DNA of 64,000 nt from CBDFHB01 sp965250115 (GTDB taxonomy: Bacteria; Acidobacteriota; Vicinamibacteria; Marinacidobacterales; SMYC01), in assembly GCA_965250115.1 (NCBI GenBank), contig CBDFNJ010000002.1, positions 1,984,001-2,048,000 of the forward strand. The letters are read 5' to 3'. The notes under the pieces are model-generated. The model searched no databases. It worked only from the letters and a program-made list of their open reading frames with translations, and was not told where the DNA came from. The stretch's first letter is position 1. Every line of letters starts with the position of its first letter. Of the stretch, positions 17,867 to 26,741 are shown one piece after another. A program made the position numbers and the translations under genes.

Positions 17867-20050
17867 ATGAGTTATCGCAAAGAGGTGCAAATCGGCGACG
17901 CTACACTGTCTATCGAGATGGGCAAGCTCGCCAAGCAGGCCGATGGTGCGGCCGTAGTTCGGATAGGCGATACGGTCGTGCTGGTCACTGCCTGCGCCTC
18001 GAAAGACGAGCGTGTGGGGATCGACTTCCTCCCGCTCACCGTCGATTATCGAGAGAACTTCTACGCATCGGGGAAGATTCCAGGTGGGTTCTTCAAGCGT
18101 GAGGGACGCCCAAACGAAAAGGAGATCCTGACGAGCCGCGTCATCGACCGGCCCCTCCGTCCCTTGTTTCCCGATGGTTGGCATCGGGAGACGCAGGTGA
18201 TTGGCCTGGTGCTCTCGACGGACAAAGAGAACGATTCGGACGTATTGGCCCTGACGGGCGCTTCGGCCGCGTTGTACTGCTCGAGCATTCCTTTCACTAC
18301 GCCGGTCGGAGCGGTACGAGTCGGCTTGATTGGTGGCGAGTTCGTCGCCAACCCGACCTTCGAACAGCTCAAATCGAGTGATCTCAACCTGACGGTGGCG
18401 GGCTCCAAGGACGCGATCGTGATGGTCGAGGCGGCTGCGAAGGACGTGTCCGAATCCCAAATGGTCGACGCGCTCGGGTTCGCGCACGAGGAGATCAAAA
18501 AACTCTGCGCGATGCAGGAAGAGCTCTATGCGGCCATCAACCCGACGAAGATCGAGGTTCACCCCTGGGAACGGGATGAGGCGCTCGCCAAGGAGATCGA
18601 GGACAAGGTTTATCCGAAGCTCTCTGAGGCGATGAGGACCAAAGGCAAACACGCTGCCGACGACGCGGTCTCCTCCGTGAAGAAATCCTTGATGGAGGAA
18701 CTCACCGAGCGTGAGCCCGAGGTTTTGGAGCAAGCGCCACGCATCTTCAAGTCGCTACAAGAGAAGGCGCTCCGAGAGGCCGTGCTCCTGCAACGAAAGC
18801 GCCTCGATGGGCGAGCGTTCGACGTCGTTCGTGACGTGACCTGCGAGGTCTCGGTACTTCCCAGAACTCATGGTTCTTCGGTCTTTACTCGCGGAGAGAC
18901 CCAGGCTCTCGTTACCGTCACTCTGGGCACGTCGGACGACGCTCAGAGAATGGATTTTCTGGAAGGGGAATCGAAGAAGCGTTTCATGCTTCACTATAAC
19001 TTCCCACCGTTCTCGGTCGGCGAGGCCCGGTTTCTGCGAGGACCCGGTCGCCGCGAGATCGGTCACGGCGCTCTCGCCGAGCGCGCGCTTCTACCGGTCA
19101 TTCCGACCGACAGCGATTTCCCCTATACGATTCGAATCGTTTCCGACATCCTGGAATCCAATGGATCCTCGTCGATGGCGAGTGTGACCGGTGGATGCCT
19201 CGCCTTGATGGACGCGGGCGTTCCCCTGAAGGCGCCTATCGCCGGTATCGCGATGGGCCTGATCAAGGAGGGCGATCAATACGCGATCCTCACCGACATC
19301 GCTGGTGCGGAAGACCACTACGGCGACATGGACTTCAAAGTAGCCGGGACCGCGAACGGGATCACGGCGCTGCAAATGGATATCAAAATTCAGGGGTTGA
19401 CGCGCGAGATCATGGCCGAGGCCCTCGAACAGGCCCGGCAGGCGCGTTTGTTCATTCTGGAAAAAATGGCGAGTGCACTCTCGGCGCCGCGAACCGAGAT
19501 ATCGGTATACGCGCCGCGCATCTTCACGTTGAAGATTTCGACGGACAAGATACGCGATATCATTGGGCCCGGCGGCAAGATGATTCGCAGCATTATCGAG
19601 CGCACCGGGGTCAAGATCGACGTCGAGGACGACGGCTCCGTCAATATCGCTTCGACGGACGAGGATTCGGCCCAGAAAGCGATTCAAATTATCGAGGAGC
19701 TGACGGCGGTCCCGGAGGTTGGCAAGACCTACCTCGGCAAAGTTCAGCGCATCGTGGATTTCGGGGCGTTCATCGAGATCATTCCGGGTACCGACGGTCT
19801 TGTCCACATCTCCGAGGTAGCGGACTATCGGGTCCAAGACGTTCGGAGCGAGATGTCGGAGGGAGACCAGATTCTCGTCAAGGTGATCAACATCGATCCC
19901 CAGGGCAAGGTGAAGCTGTCCCGCAAAGCCGTTATTCGAGAGCAGGCTGGATTGCCGCCGGAGGAGCCGAGCGCGCCGCGCCCGCGACGAGACGATGGTG
20001 GCCAGGGCCGCCGGAGGCGTTCAGGCGGTGGCGGAAGGGATCGGGATTAG
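17867..20050 (+). CDS. pnp: Polynucleotide phosphorylase
   Basis: PNPase is a 3'-to-5' phosphorolytic exoribonuclease of the RNA degradosome. The 727-residue protein has two RNase PH domains (RPLRPLFPDGW in the first; FPPFSVGEARFLRGPGRREIGHG in the second), a KH domain with IIGPGGKMIRSI (about 565-576) and an S1 domain (about 625-695). It ends in an Arg/Gly/Asp-rich tail. GGAGG stands eight bases before the ATG. The TAG stop is only two or three bases ahead of the left end of the insertion sequence, so any native terminator has been displaced. Confidence 0.97.
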   Translation: MSYRKEVQIGDATLSIEMGKLAKQADGAAVVRIGDTVVLVTACASKDERVGIDFLPLTVDYRENFYASGKIPGGFFKREGRPNEKEILTSRVIDRPLRPLFPDGWHRETQVIGLVLSTDKENDSDVLALTGASAALYCSSIPFTTPVGAVRVGLIGGEFVANPTFEQLKSSDLNLTVAGSKDAIVMVEAAAKDVSESQMVDALGFAHEEIKKLCAMQEELYAAINPTKIEVHPWERDEALAKEIEDKVYPKLSEAMRTKGKHAADDAVSSVKKSLMEELTEREPEVLEQAPRIFKSLQEKALREAVLLQRKRLDGRAFDVVRDVTCEVSVLPRTHGSSVFTRGETQALVTVTLGTSDDAQRMDFLEGESKKRFMLHYNFPPFSVGEARFLRGPGRREIGHGALAERALLPVIPTDSDFPYTIRIVSDILESNGSSSMASVTGGCLALMDAGVPLKAPIAGIAMGLIKEGDQYAILTDIAGAEDHYGDMDFKVAGTANGITALQMDIKIQGLTREIMAEALEQARQARLFILEKMASALSAPRTEISVYAPRIFTLKISTDKIRDIIGPGGKMIRSIIERTGVKIDVEDDGSVNIASTDEDSAQKAIQIIEELTAVPEVGKTYLGKVQRIVDFGAFIEIIPGTDGLVHISEVADYRVQDVRSEMSEGDQILVKVINIDPQGKVKLSRKAVIREQAGLPPEEPSAPRPRRDDGGQGRRRRSGGGGRDRD

Positions 20051-20052
20051 CT

Positions 20053-21982
20053 TTAGGGCCGGCGACAAAATAAGTTCCCGTTTTCAAGACGGTCGGATGG
20101 TGTAGTTCCATTTGGGTAGAGTCTGGTCCTTTGTAACGGAAAGCGCCTGCATCCGCTCGTCAGTGATTTTGACGCCCTTCGGATAACGACGCCGGATAAG
20201 GTGTGCGCGTACTCGCAAACCGGAAGAGGTGGTGGTCGTGCGGATGTATTTGAGGATGGTTTCGTAGCTGTCGAGAGGCCTGCCCGCCCAGTTCTTGCTG
20301 ACCTCGCTGAACAGACGGTGCTCCACTGGATTCCACTTGGATGTACCGGACGGATAGTGGGCTATGGTGATAGCGATGTCGTGGCGATTGCAAATCCGCG
20401 TTTGAAGCCCGTGCTTCCAACCCCGACACCGATAGCCATTGCTGCCCCCGGCGTCTGCCAATATCGCGAGGTCACGGGCTGCAGGATAGCGTCGCCGTCC
20501 TTCCGTTCGCCACCACTTCTCGATGGCATTCACGGCGAAGTCCGGGGTGTTGTACGAGGTACCAATGAACACTGTCCCGCGGTTCGCGAGCAGATCGTAG
20601 ACGCCGTAGGGGATTGCGATGCCGTTCGATTCGGAACGGAAGTCATGGTCTTTGACGAGAGTCGGCTCGCGGTTCCAGGCCTGCCCGCCGTTTTTGAATA
20701 ATCCCACCAGCTCCCGTTTCTTCGTGTCTACGCTGATGATGGGATGACCAGCTGCGGCAAAACGCTCGCGCAGTTCGGCGATACACGCGAATTGGGTATC
20801 GCGATCTTCGGACGTGGCACCGCACAGCTTCTTGTGGTTCACCCGCAACGAGAAGCCGAGCTGTTTGAGCAGTCGACCGACGGTTTTGCTGCTGACGTTC
20901 ACACCGAGGCTTCTTAGCTCGCAAGCAATCTTGTCGGTGGTCCGCCGCGTCCATTTCACTCCCGTCATCGGATCGCCCGCGGTGTCGTGCTTCATGAGTT
21001 CTTCGATCTTGGCGATGACTTCTGGCTTTTTTTTGCACGGCGCGCCGTCCGCCACCCTTTCGCCGAACTCCGTCGAGCTCAACATCTCTCATTAGCAATT
21101 CCCTACGACCTCTGGCTACCGTGCTCGGATCCATCCCGAGCAGTTCGGCAGTCTGTTGGTCGCCACCGTGACCGAGCTTCATGGCCTCGACTCCCGCGTA
21201 GAGACGGCGCTGCTTTTCATCGAGCAGGCTGTAGAAAAGAACGATCGCAGCCTTCAACTCCACGGGGAGCACGCGGACTCCCCCGACCCAGCCCAACGTG
21301 GAAGGTGACGCCTCATGTACCTGGCGGGCCGAGAGCTGTTGCTTGCGCGTGCTCACATCGGTGGCCAGATACAGATATCGGCCGAACACCTGCTCGCGCG
21401 CCAATCTTTTCTCTCGGACCAGTTTCAACAGAGGAGCCTTGACGTCAACCTGCACCACGTCCTCGAGCTCGTCGACGTAGTAGCCTGCCTCACAGGCCGC
21501 GACCAACGCTTTTACCGTCGCAAGCAACGCCCCGTACTTCGAGAACCACACTGAGCGCAACGACCAAAGACCTTTTCGATCGAACTGGGCGATCTCGTCC
21601 AACGTGTAGTAGCTACCACGGTGGGAGTAGCTTGTCCGATACGCCAACTCATTGAGCTTTCGGAAGACGGTCGAGTCCACATCGGTACCCAACACTGCCT
21701 TCAAATCATCGAGGGTAGCTATTTTGTGCTTCCTCAACAGGCGGTCGAGATCTTCAGACTGATAGCTCGTAGGTCTCATAATAGGAGAAGTGCTCCTTGA
21801 TAGGCGTAATCCTCCTGCAATGAGGACCGTTTGTCAAACACGCGCTGGTTGCTGAAGATCTACAAATGTTCCGTTTCTAGGGAGCTTGCCAGGCTCTCGT
21901 GATGCCAGACGATATCGCGATCACGACCTGAAACAGGAAGAGTGTGCTCAAGACTAGACAGTTATTTTGTCGGCGGCCCTAA
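20053..21982 (-). mobile_element. ISAzo13-type insertion sequence
   Basis: The left end reads GGGCCGGCGACAAAATAA from 20056, and the reverse complement of the right end reads GGGCCGCCGACAAAATAA up to 21979. The terminal inverted repeats are about 20 bp with one or two mismatches, and extend to 20053 and 21982 with TTA. TA flanks both GGG ends and could be a 2-bp target duplication. Inside is one transposase locus on the minus strand split by an A8 run. The element sits just after pnp and before groES. Confidence 0.85.
20084..21779 (-). CDS. ISAzo13-family transposase, two overlapping frames
   Basis: The N-terminal frame starts at ATG 21779 and supplies a helix-turn-helix-rich region (DLDRLLRKHKIATLDDLKA; LGHGGDQQTAELLGMDPSTVARGR). 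At a run of eight A residues (plus strand T8, 21027-21034) homology moves to another frame, read to 20084: TAGDPMTGVKWTRRTTDKIA, VISVDTKKRELVGLFKN, LADAGGSNGYR, HYPSGTSKWNPVEHRLF. This gives the Asp/Asp/Glu catalytic set of ISAzo13 transposases. Dropping one A joins the frames into 564 residues. The shift may be programmed slippage at A8, an inactivating mutation, or a homopolymer error. The upstream frame alone continues to 20643. Confidence 0.85.
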
Positions 21983-22013
21983 GGAGCGAGCGCCAGCAGA
22001 GACAGTCTTTTCG

Positions 22014-22036
22014 CCCTCTCCCTAGCGGGGAGAGGG
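22014..22036. repeat. REP-like palindrome CCCTCTCCC/GGGAGAGGG
   Basis: CCCTCTCCC (22014-22022) and GGGAGAGGG (22028-22036) form a perfect 9-bp inverted repeat with a five-base loop, 10 bases beyond the groES stop. The arms are identical to those at 33861-33881. It may act as a 3' end hairpin for groES. Confidence 0.65.
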
Positions 22037-22045
22037 TGATTTCGT

Positions 22046-22339
22046 TTACCTGCCCAGGACCGCGAGAACATCGTCCTCGCGCAGAATCAAGTACTCCTGG
22101 CCGTCGATCTTCACTTCGGTGCCTCCATACTTGCCGAAGAGCACTTGGTCGCCCTTCTTGATCTCGAGATCGACACGGGTTCCGTCGTCGAGGATCTTGC
22201 CGTTACCCACGGCGGTCACCTTTCCTCTCTGGGGTTTTTCCTTGGCGTTATCGGGGATGATGATGCCCCCTCCCGATTTCTCCTCCTTATCCTCGACGCG
22301 CGTAACGAGAAGCCGATCGCGCAAAGGCCTAACTTGCAT
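22046..22339 (-). CDS. groES: Co-chaperonin GroES (Cpn10)
   Basis: GroES caps the GroEL chaperonin cage. The 97-residue protein starts MQVRPLRDRLLV and carries GGIIIPDNAKEKPQRGKV (mobile loop and roof) and VLFGKYGGTEVKIDGQEYLI. The ATG at 22339 is preceded by AAGGAG; the frame extends six codons upstream but the conserved start is here. No groEL follows: downstream lie only the palindrome and the insertion sequence. A well-formed promoter stands upstream; no CIRCE operator is visible. Confidence 0.95.
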   Translation of the reverse strand: MQVRPLRDRLLVTRVEDKEEKSGGGIIIPDNAKEKPQRGKVTAVGNGKILDDGTRVDLEIKKGDQVLFGKYGGTEVKIDGQEYLILREDDVLAVLGR

Positions 22340-22374
22340 TGCTAATCTCCTTGCCAACTCTATGGCCGAACCAC

Positions 22375-22404
22375 AATATAGGGTTGGCGCCGCGAGCTTG
22401 TCAA
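22375..22404 (-). promoter_or_regulatory. Promoter for groES
   Basis: On the minus strand TTGACA (22404-22399) and TATATT (22380-22375) are 18 bases apart, a perfect -35 and a good -10, about 36 bases ahead of the groES ATG. No inverted repeat resembling CIRCE overlaps it. Confidence 0.7.
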
Positions 22405-22429
22405 GAGAGGCGGAGGCGGCACGAGCGAC

Positions 22430-22678
22430 TCAACGTCGATTCGTGCTGCGCTTCAAGTCGGTGAGCTTCTTGCTCAGTGTATTGCGATGGATGTCCAAGA
22501 CCTTGGCCGCCTTCGACAAATTGCCGTTTTCCCGGGCCATGACCTCGGCGAGAAATCGTCTTTCGAACTCACGCTTGGCGTCGGGAAAGCGGATCCCTCG
22601 CTCGACCATCTCTGAGATGAGCTCTTCGAGCTTGTGTTTCAGAGGGGCTCGGGCGTCGCCGGATCGTCTAGGACTCAT
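22430..22678 (-). CDS. Fis-family helix-turn-helix protein
   Basis: The 82-residue protein ends in a Fis-type helix-turn-helix: EVMARENGNLSKAAKVLDIH followed by RNTLSKKL, as in the C-termini of NtrC-type activators and of Fis. No AAA+ or receiver domain is present, so it is a stand-alone DNA-binding protein, possibly a nucleoid or local regulator. It begins six bases after the purC stop, suggesting co-transcription with purC. Its targets are unknown. Confidence 0.75.
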   Translation of the reverse strand: MSPRRSGDARAPLKHKLEELISEMVERGIRFPDAKREFERRFLAEVMARENGNLSKAAKVLDIHRNTLSKKLTDLKRSTNRR

Positions 22679-22684
22679 GCGGGA

Positions 22685-23584
22685 TCACAAATCGTCCCGG
22701 CCAGTAAAGGCGCGGTAAGCCTGCAGAAAGCGCTCTCGAGTTCCAGCGACCACCTCAGCCGGGAGCTCCGGTCCGGGCGGCGTTTTGTCCCAGTCGAGGG
22801 TCTCGAGGTACTCGCGAACGAACTGCTTGTCGAAGCTCGGCTGATCGCGACCGGGCGCGTAGCCGTCGGCAGGCCAGAACCGCGATGAATCCGGGGTCAA
22901 AACCTCGTCGATGAGCAAGACCTCCCCCGTCTCGGGGTCCTGTCCGAACTCGAACTTCGTATCGGCAATGATAATTCCCTTGGACTTGGCCTCTTTTCTT
23001 CCCATTTCGTAGAGCCGAAGCGAGATCTCCTCGAGCCTACGCGTCAAGTCTTCGCCGAGAGCGTCGGCCATCACCGCCAGGCTCACGTTGATGTCGTGTC
23101 CAGAAGTGGCTTTGGTGGCGGGCGTGAACAAAGGTTCGGGGAACTTCTCAGCCTGCTTCATACCCTTCGGGAGCGGGATGCCGCAAACACTGCCCTCCGC
23201 CCGGTATTCCTTGAAGCCCGATCCATAGAGGTAGCCGCGAACGACACACTCGAACGGAACGGGACGGAGCTTTTTGACGAGCATGGAGCGCAGGTCCAAC
23301 CGATCCTTGCAGGTGGCCAGATTCCCGGGGAACTCCGCCAGGTTTCCGGTAATGACGTGATTTGCAATCAGGGACTTGCTCTTCTCGAACCAATAGAGCG
23401 ACAGCTGGTTGAGGACTTTGCCTTTGTCGGGAATACCGTTTGGAAGAATGACGTCGAAGGCGGAGACGCGATCGGTGGTGACGATCAGGAGATCTCCGTC
23501 CACTCCATAGACGTCACGGACCTTGCCTCTCCACTCGAGTGGATAGCCAGAAAGCCCGGTCTCTAAAACAACCTTTTGCGCCAT
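22685..23584 (-). CDS. purC: SAICAR synthase (purine biosynthesis)
   Basis: PurC condenses CAIR with aspartate in de novo purine synthesis. The 299-residue protein has GKVRDVYGVDGDLLIVTTDRVSAFDV split over its ATP-binding strands, the family motif LIANHVITG, VRGYLYGSGFKEY and IIIADTKFEFG. It belongs to the longer (about 300-residue) class rather than the 237-residue enterobacterial form. The ATG at 23584 is the only sensible start. The 181 bases upstream (23585-23765) contain no gene that I can see, only a short CGCTCC/GGAGCG inverted repeat near 23643. Confidence 0.95.
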   Translation of the reverse strand: MAQKVVLETGLSGYPLEWRGKVRDVYGVDGDLLIVTTDRVSAFDVILPNGIPDKGKVLNQLSLYWFEKSKSLIANHVITGNLAEFPGNLATCKDRLDLRSMLVKKLRPVPFECVVRGYLYGSGFKEYRAEGSVCGIPLPKGMKQAEKFPEPLFTPATKATSGHDINVSLAVMADALGEDLTRRLEEISLRLYEMGRKEAKSKGIIIADTKFEFGQDPETGEVLLIDEVLTPDSSRFWPADGYAPGRDQPSFDKQFVREYLETLDWDKTPPGPELPAEVVAGTRERFLQAYRAFTGRDDL

Positions 23585-23765
23585 GGCAGAAACGACCCCT
23601 TCTCGCCCTGCTGGGTGAACGAAGAAACGAATACCACCCCACCGCTCCGACGGGAGCGACGAGTCTACCGCACGAGCTTTGTCGATCTAGGCGGAAGTGC
23701 GGCGTATTGTAGGGAACGCAACTCGGAGCGTCAAGTTCTTCTTGCGATGCGAAAAAATGACGGTC

Positions 23766-24647
23766 TCAGCGGCCCTCGAGCGTGATGTTGCCATCCATCG
23801 TCGTCACGAGAATGAGAGGTCCGCCTCGTCCGAGCCTTCCCTCGATGCCGCGGGGGCCTTGCCGGCCTTCGAATCGCTCCAGAGCATTCTCGAGGCTTCC
23901 GTCGCCGACCGTCGCAGCGATCCGGGCGGAGAGCGATGCCGGCAGGGTGAGCTCGATCGAGCCGTCTGAGGAGCGGATCGTCCAATCGGCGAACGACGCT
24001 GTCGTGGCGCGCGCGCCAACGCGAATACTGCCGTCGGAGGTCACGGCCTTCACGACTCCGAAATCACCGTCGAGCTCGATGCGTCCGTCATCGGTCAGGA
24101 CATCGAAGTCCCCCTTGAGGTCGCTTCCCAGAATGTTCCCATCAGAGGTGCGCAGTGTTACCGTCCCCTGCACCTCGCGAAGCCGGATCCGTCCATCTCC
24201 GGACTCCGCCGTGATACTGCCTGCAACCCCACGAAGATCGATCCCGCCATCGAGCGTGCGGAGGTCGAGTTCTATGTTGCGCGGTACGCGAAGTGTGATG
24301 TCGGTGCGCGGGCCAGAACCGAAGGAGATCTCGGGGCGGAGTCCTCGACTTGCCCGGATCGTGAGCGTATCGTTTTCGGGTGAAGCGTCGGTCCGAATTA
24401 CCGACAATAGCGACCTGGCGCCGTTGCGATCAAAAGCCCGCGCTCTCTTGACGAGCTCGAGCTCGACGCCGGGTGACTTGGTCGCGACCACTTCGATGGA
24501 GCCCTCGTCCAGTCGGACGATAATCCGAGGACGATTCTCTCCCATCTCGAAGGTCATCGTTTCCGAGGATGACTCTTCGACGCGCGGTGAGTCGCATCCC
24601 ACGGGGAGTAGGGCGAGGGAGACAGCGAGACGGCAAAGGGGTCTCAT
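23766..24647 (-). CDS. DUF4097-type beta-helical putative lipoprotein
   Basis: The 293-residue protein starts with a signal peptide and a weak lipobox (LLPVGC, Cys near 18), so it is probably a lipoprotein. The rest is a regular series of short strands (SGDGRIRLREVQG, TSDGNILGSDLKG, TDDGRIELDGDFG, TSDGSIRV), the pattern of DUF4097 right-handed beta-helix proteins. Its ATG overlaps the stop of the larger DUF4097 gene by four bases. In this operon type, with an ECF sigma and an anti-sigma factor, such proteins are envelope-associated with no known activity. Confidence 0.72.
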   Translation of the reverse strand: MRPLCRLAVSLALLPVGCDSPRVEESSSETMTFEMGENRPRIIVRLDEGSIEVVATKSPGVELELVKRARAFDRNGARSLLSVIRTDASPENDTLTIRASRGLRPEISFGSGPRTDITLRVPRNIELDLRTLDGGIDLRGVAGSITAESGDGRIRLREVQGTVTLRTSDGNILGSDLKGDFDVLTDDGRIELDGDFGVVKAVTSDGSIRVGARATTASFADWTIRSSDGSIELTLPASLSARIAATVGDGSLENALERFEGRQGPRGIEGRLGRGGPLILVTTMDGNITLEGR

Positions 24648-26268
24648 GGTCGAATCGCTTCGAGAACGATGTCACCGTAGCTCGTTTCGACGATGAGCGG
24701 ATGCTCTCCCTGCCCGACGCTCCCTTCCCAGAAGGCTCCCGTCTGATCCTCACCTCGCGTGAGTGTCAGGCCAGGGAAGTCTTTGCTCACGAGCTCGCCA
24801 TCCAGACTACGCGCCCCGACTCTCAGAGAGGCCCCCTTCGGGAGGGAGAGCTCGACCGCGCCGTAGGTCGACCGCAGGTTGATGGCTCCGCTGATGCGGG
24901 GCGTCGTCACGAACAAGGGCGCATGAGTCGAGCGGACGTCGAGGGTGGAGCCGAAATTCGTCACCCGGACGTCCTCGTGAGAGCTCTCGATCGTGACCGG
25001 ACCTTCGGCGTCCTCGACGGTCACGGCGGACTGACTCCCATGGATCTCGACGCGTCCGGTAACGTGGGACACGGTGACACTGCGGTGTTGATTTCGGATC
25101 GTGACATCCCCCTCGACGTCTCGAACGATCACCGGGCCGTTCCTGGTGTCGAGGCGAAGGGAGCCGCCCGTGCCGTGAACGTAGACGGGGCGATAGCTCG
25201 TTTCGATATCGACGCTACCACCGGAGGACTCGACGGAGACTTCGGAATGTTGGGCATCGATCTCGACGTCGCCTTCGACGGAGCTCGCTCGGACAACGCC
25301 GTGACGGTTCTCAATTCGGGCTCCGCCGGAAACGGTCTCGATTCGGACGTCGCCGTTGAGACTTTCGGCCCTCACGTCGCCGCGGACTTCCGAGATCTGA
25401 ATAGACCCGTGCCGATTGCGGACCTCGACACTGCCCCTGACGCGCTCGAGCCGAATCGAACCGTGGCTCGTTTCCGCTCGGATGCCTCCCGCGAGGTCCT
25501 CGCCTTCGATAAATCCACCCGACGTCTCTAGGTCGATACCGCCGGAGAGTCCGCCGAGATGCACCGTCCCGCGACGGCTCCGAATCGTAAGCGCCACCGT
25601 GCGCGGCATTCGAAGCTCGAAGTCGATTTCGGCGAAACCGGTCGCCTCTTCACGCGTTTGTTCGAGGTGAGCCTGCTCTCCGTCGTCGTGGAATTGCACG
25701 GTCGCGAGCTCGGCGATGCGCGCGGCCTCGCTCTCGGAAAACTCATGGACTCGCTTCGTCAGAACGAGCCCAAGCTCGGGCCCGTCCGTTCCGAGGATGA
25801 CGATCGAGCCGCGAAGGTTGTCGATCGTGAGTCTCTTCGCGGAAAGCGGAAAGCTCCTGATCTCGGTGAACTCGTGGACCGGCCCCAGGACGTCGGAGCC
25901 GAAAACGCCGAGCATTTCGTTCCAGGACACCTCGCTCGAGACCTCCTCGAGACCTCCTCGAGCGCTCGTCGCCCTGCTCGTACGCACAGACCGCCGCCCA
26001 CGATCAGGAACAAAACGAGCACTTCACCGACGGACACACGAGCGAGCTCCCGTGCGGTGAAACGCTGATAGACCTTGAAAGCGCCCCATGCGATCAAGAG
26101 CACCGGCCAATAGTTGGAGAACCAGACGAGAGCCTGCGGCAGGAACCTCGCCATCGGAGAGTCGCTGACGAGGTTGTTCCAGAGAAACAGCGCCCCCAGG
26201 CCGACGAGCATAGCGCCGGCTATCAGCGAGCATCCACTTCTTGGGGGCGTCTCCCGTGTCTCACTCAT
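24644..26268 (-). pseudogene. Membrane-anchored DUF4097 protein, frameshifted by an 11-bp duplication
   Basis: The N-terminal frame (ATG 26268) gives a cytoplasmic tail and two or three membrane segments (about 13-33, 48-65, 78-95). The C-terminal frame (from about 25987 to 24644) gives a long DUF4097 beta-helix with repeats such as TSHGSIRLERVRG and NRHGSIQISEVRG. The frames differ because TCGAGACCTCC is tandemly duplicated at 25936-25957. Removing one 11-base copy fuses them into one 537-residue protein. As read, translation from 26268 runs out of frame and ends at 25759; an internal GTG at 25987 could still start the helix domain without its anchor. It overlaps the upstream gene by eight bases. 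Confidence 0.8.
25936..25957. repeat. 11-bp tandem duplication causing a frameshift
   Basis: TCGAGACCTCC occurs twice in direct succession (25936-25946 and 25947-25957), followed by a partial third copy TCGAG. Eleven bases is not a multiple of three, so copy number decides whether the membrane part and the DUF4097 part share a frame. Confidence 0.9.
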
Positions 26269-26725
26269 TCTCTTCGACCTGAGCCTCCTCTACCGGCTCC
26301 GGCGGGACCGGTTGCGGTTTGCGCTTGAGCACATAGACGCCGAGGGCGACAAGAAGAAGGGGCCAGAAGTCCCAGATCCACTCGAAGCGAAACAAGTCGA
26401 AATTGTCGAGGGTGAAGAGTACTCCGAGAGCGATGAGGACCCAGCCCCACCAGGACGAGACCGGCAAGGAGCCGGATTTAGGAAGCTCGAGTCCCATATC
26501 CACCGCTCTGTTGATCTCCTGAGCGGCGCGGTGCGCATCGAGCATCGCGAAGAGCCAGAGGAACGGTATCAAGATGAAAAAACTCTCCGCGCCCCGGCCG
26601 ACGATCTGACAGATGATGCTCGCGGCGAGAATGAACATCAAGCCCTTCGAGGTTTGTCCCACATAGACGTGGCCGATCCCAGGGATGAGTGACAGCCAAA
26701 ATGCCCCTGCTGGTGAACGCTTCAT
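26261..26725 (-). CDS. Small membrane protein, LiaF/DUF5668-like transmembrane region
   Basis: The 154-residue protein has an N-terminal segment (PAGAFWLSLIPGIGHVYVGQ) seen in TM2/DUF5683-like proteins, about four hydrophobic segments, and a C-terminal pair WWGWVLIALGVLFTLDNFDL / WPLLLVALGVYVL resembling the LiaI-LiaF/DUF5668 transmembrane region. It ends in an acidic Pro/Glu tail. It lies between the anti-sigma gene and the DUF4097 gene, so it is probably part of the same envelope-stress operon. Function unknown. Confidence 0.7.
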   Translation of the reverse strand: MKRSPAGAFWLSLIPGIGHVYVGQTSKGLMFILAASIICQIVGRGAESFFILIPFLWLFAMLDAHRAAQEINRAVDMGLELPKSGSLPVSSWWGWVLIALGVLFTLDNFDLFRFEWIWDFWPLLLVALGVYVLKRKPQPVPPEPVEEAQVEENE

Positions 26726-26741
26726 TTAGTCTCCTTTACTG

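Noticed and set aside
22340..22430. CIRCE (HrcA) operator upstream of groES
   Set aside because: No TTAGCACTC/GAGTGCTAA-like inverted repeat is present; only sigma70-like boxes.
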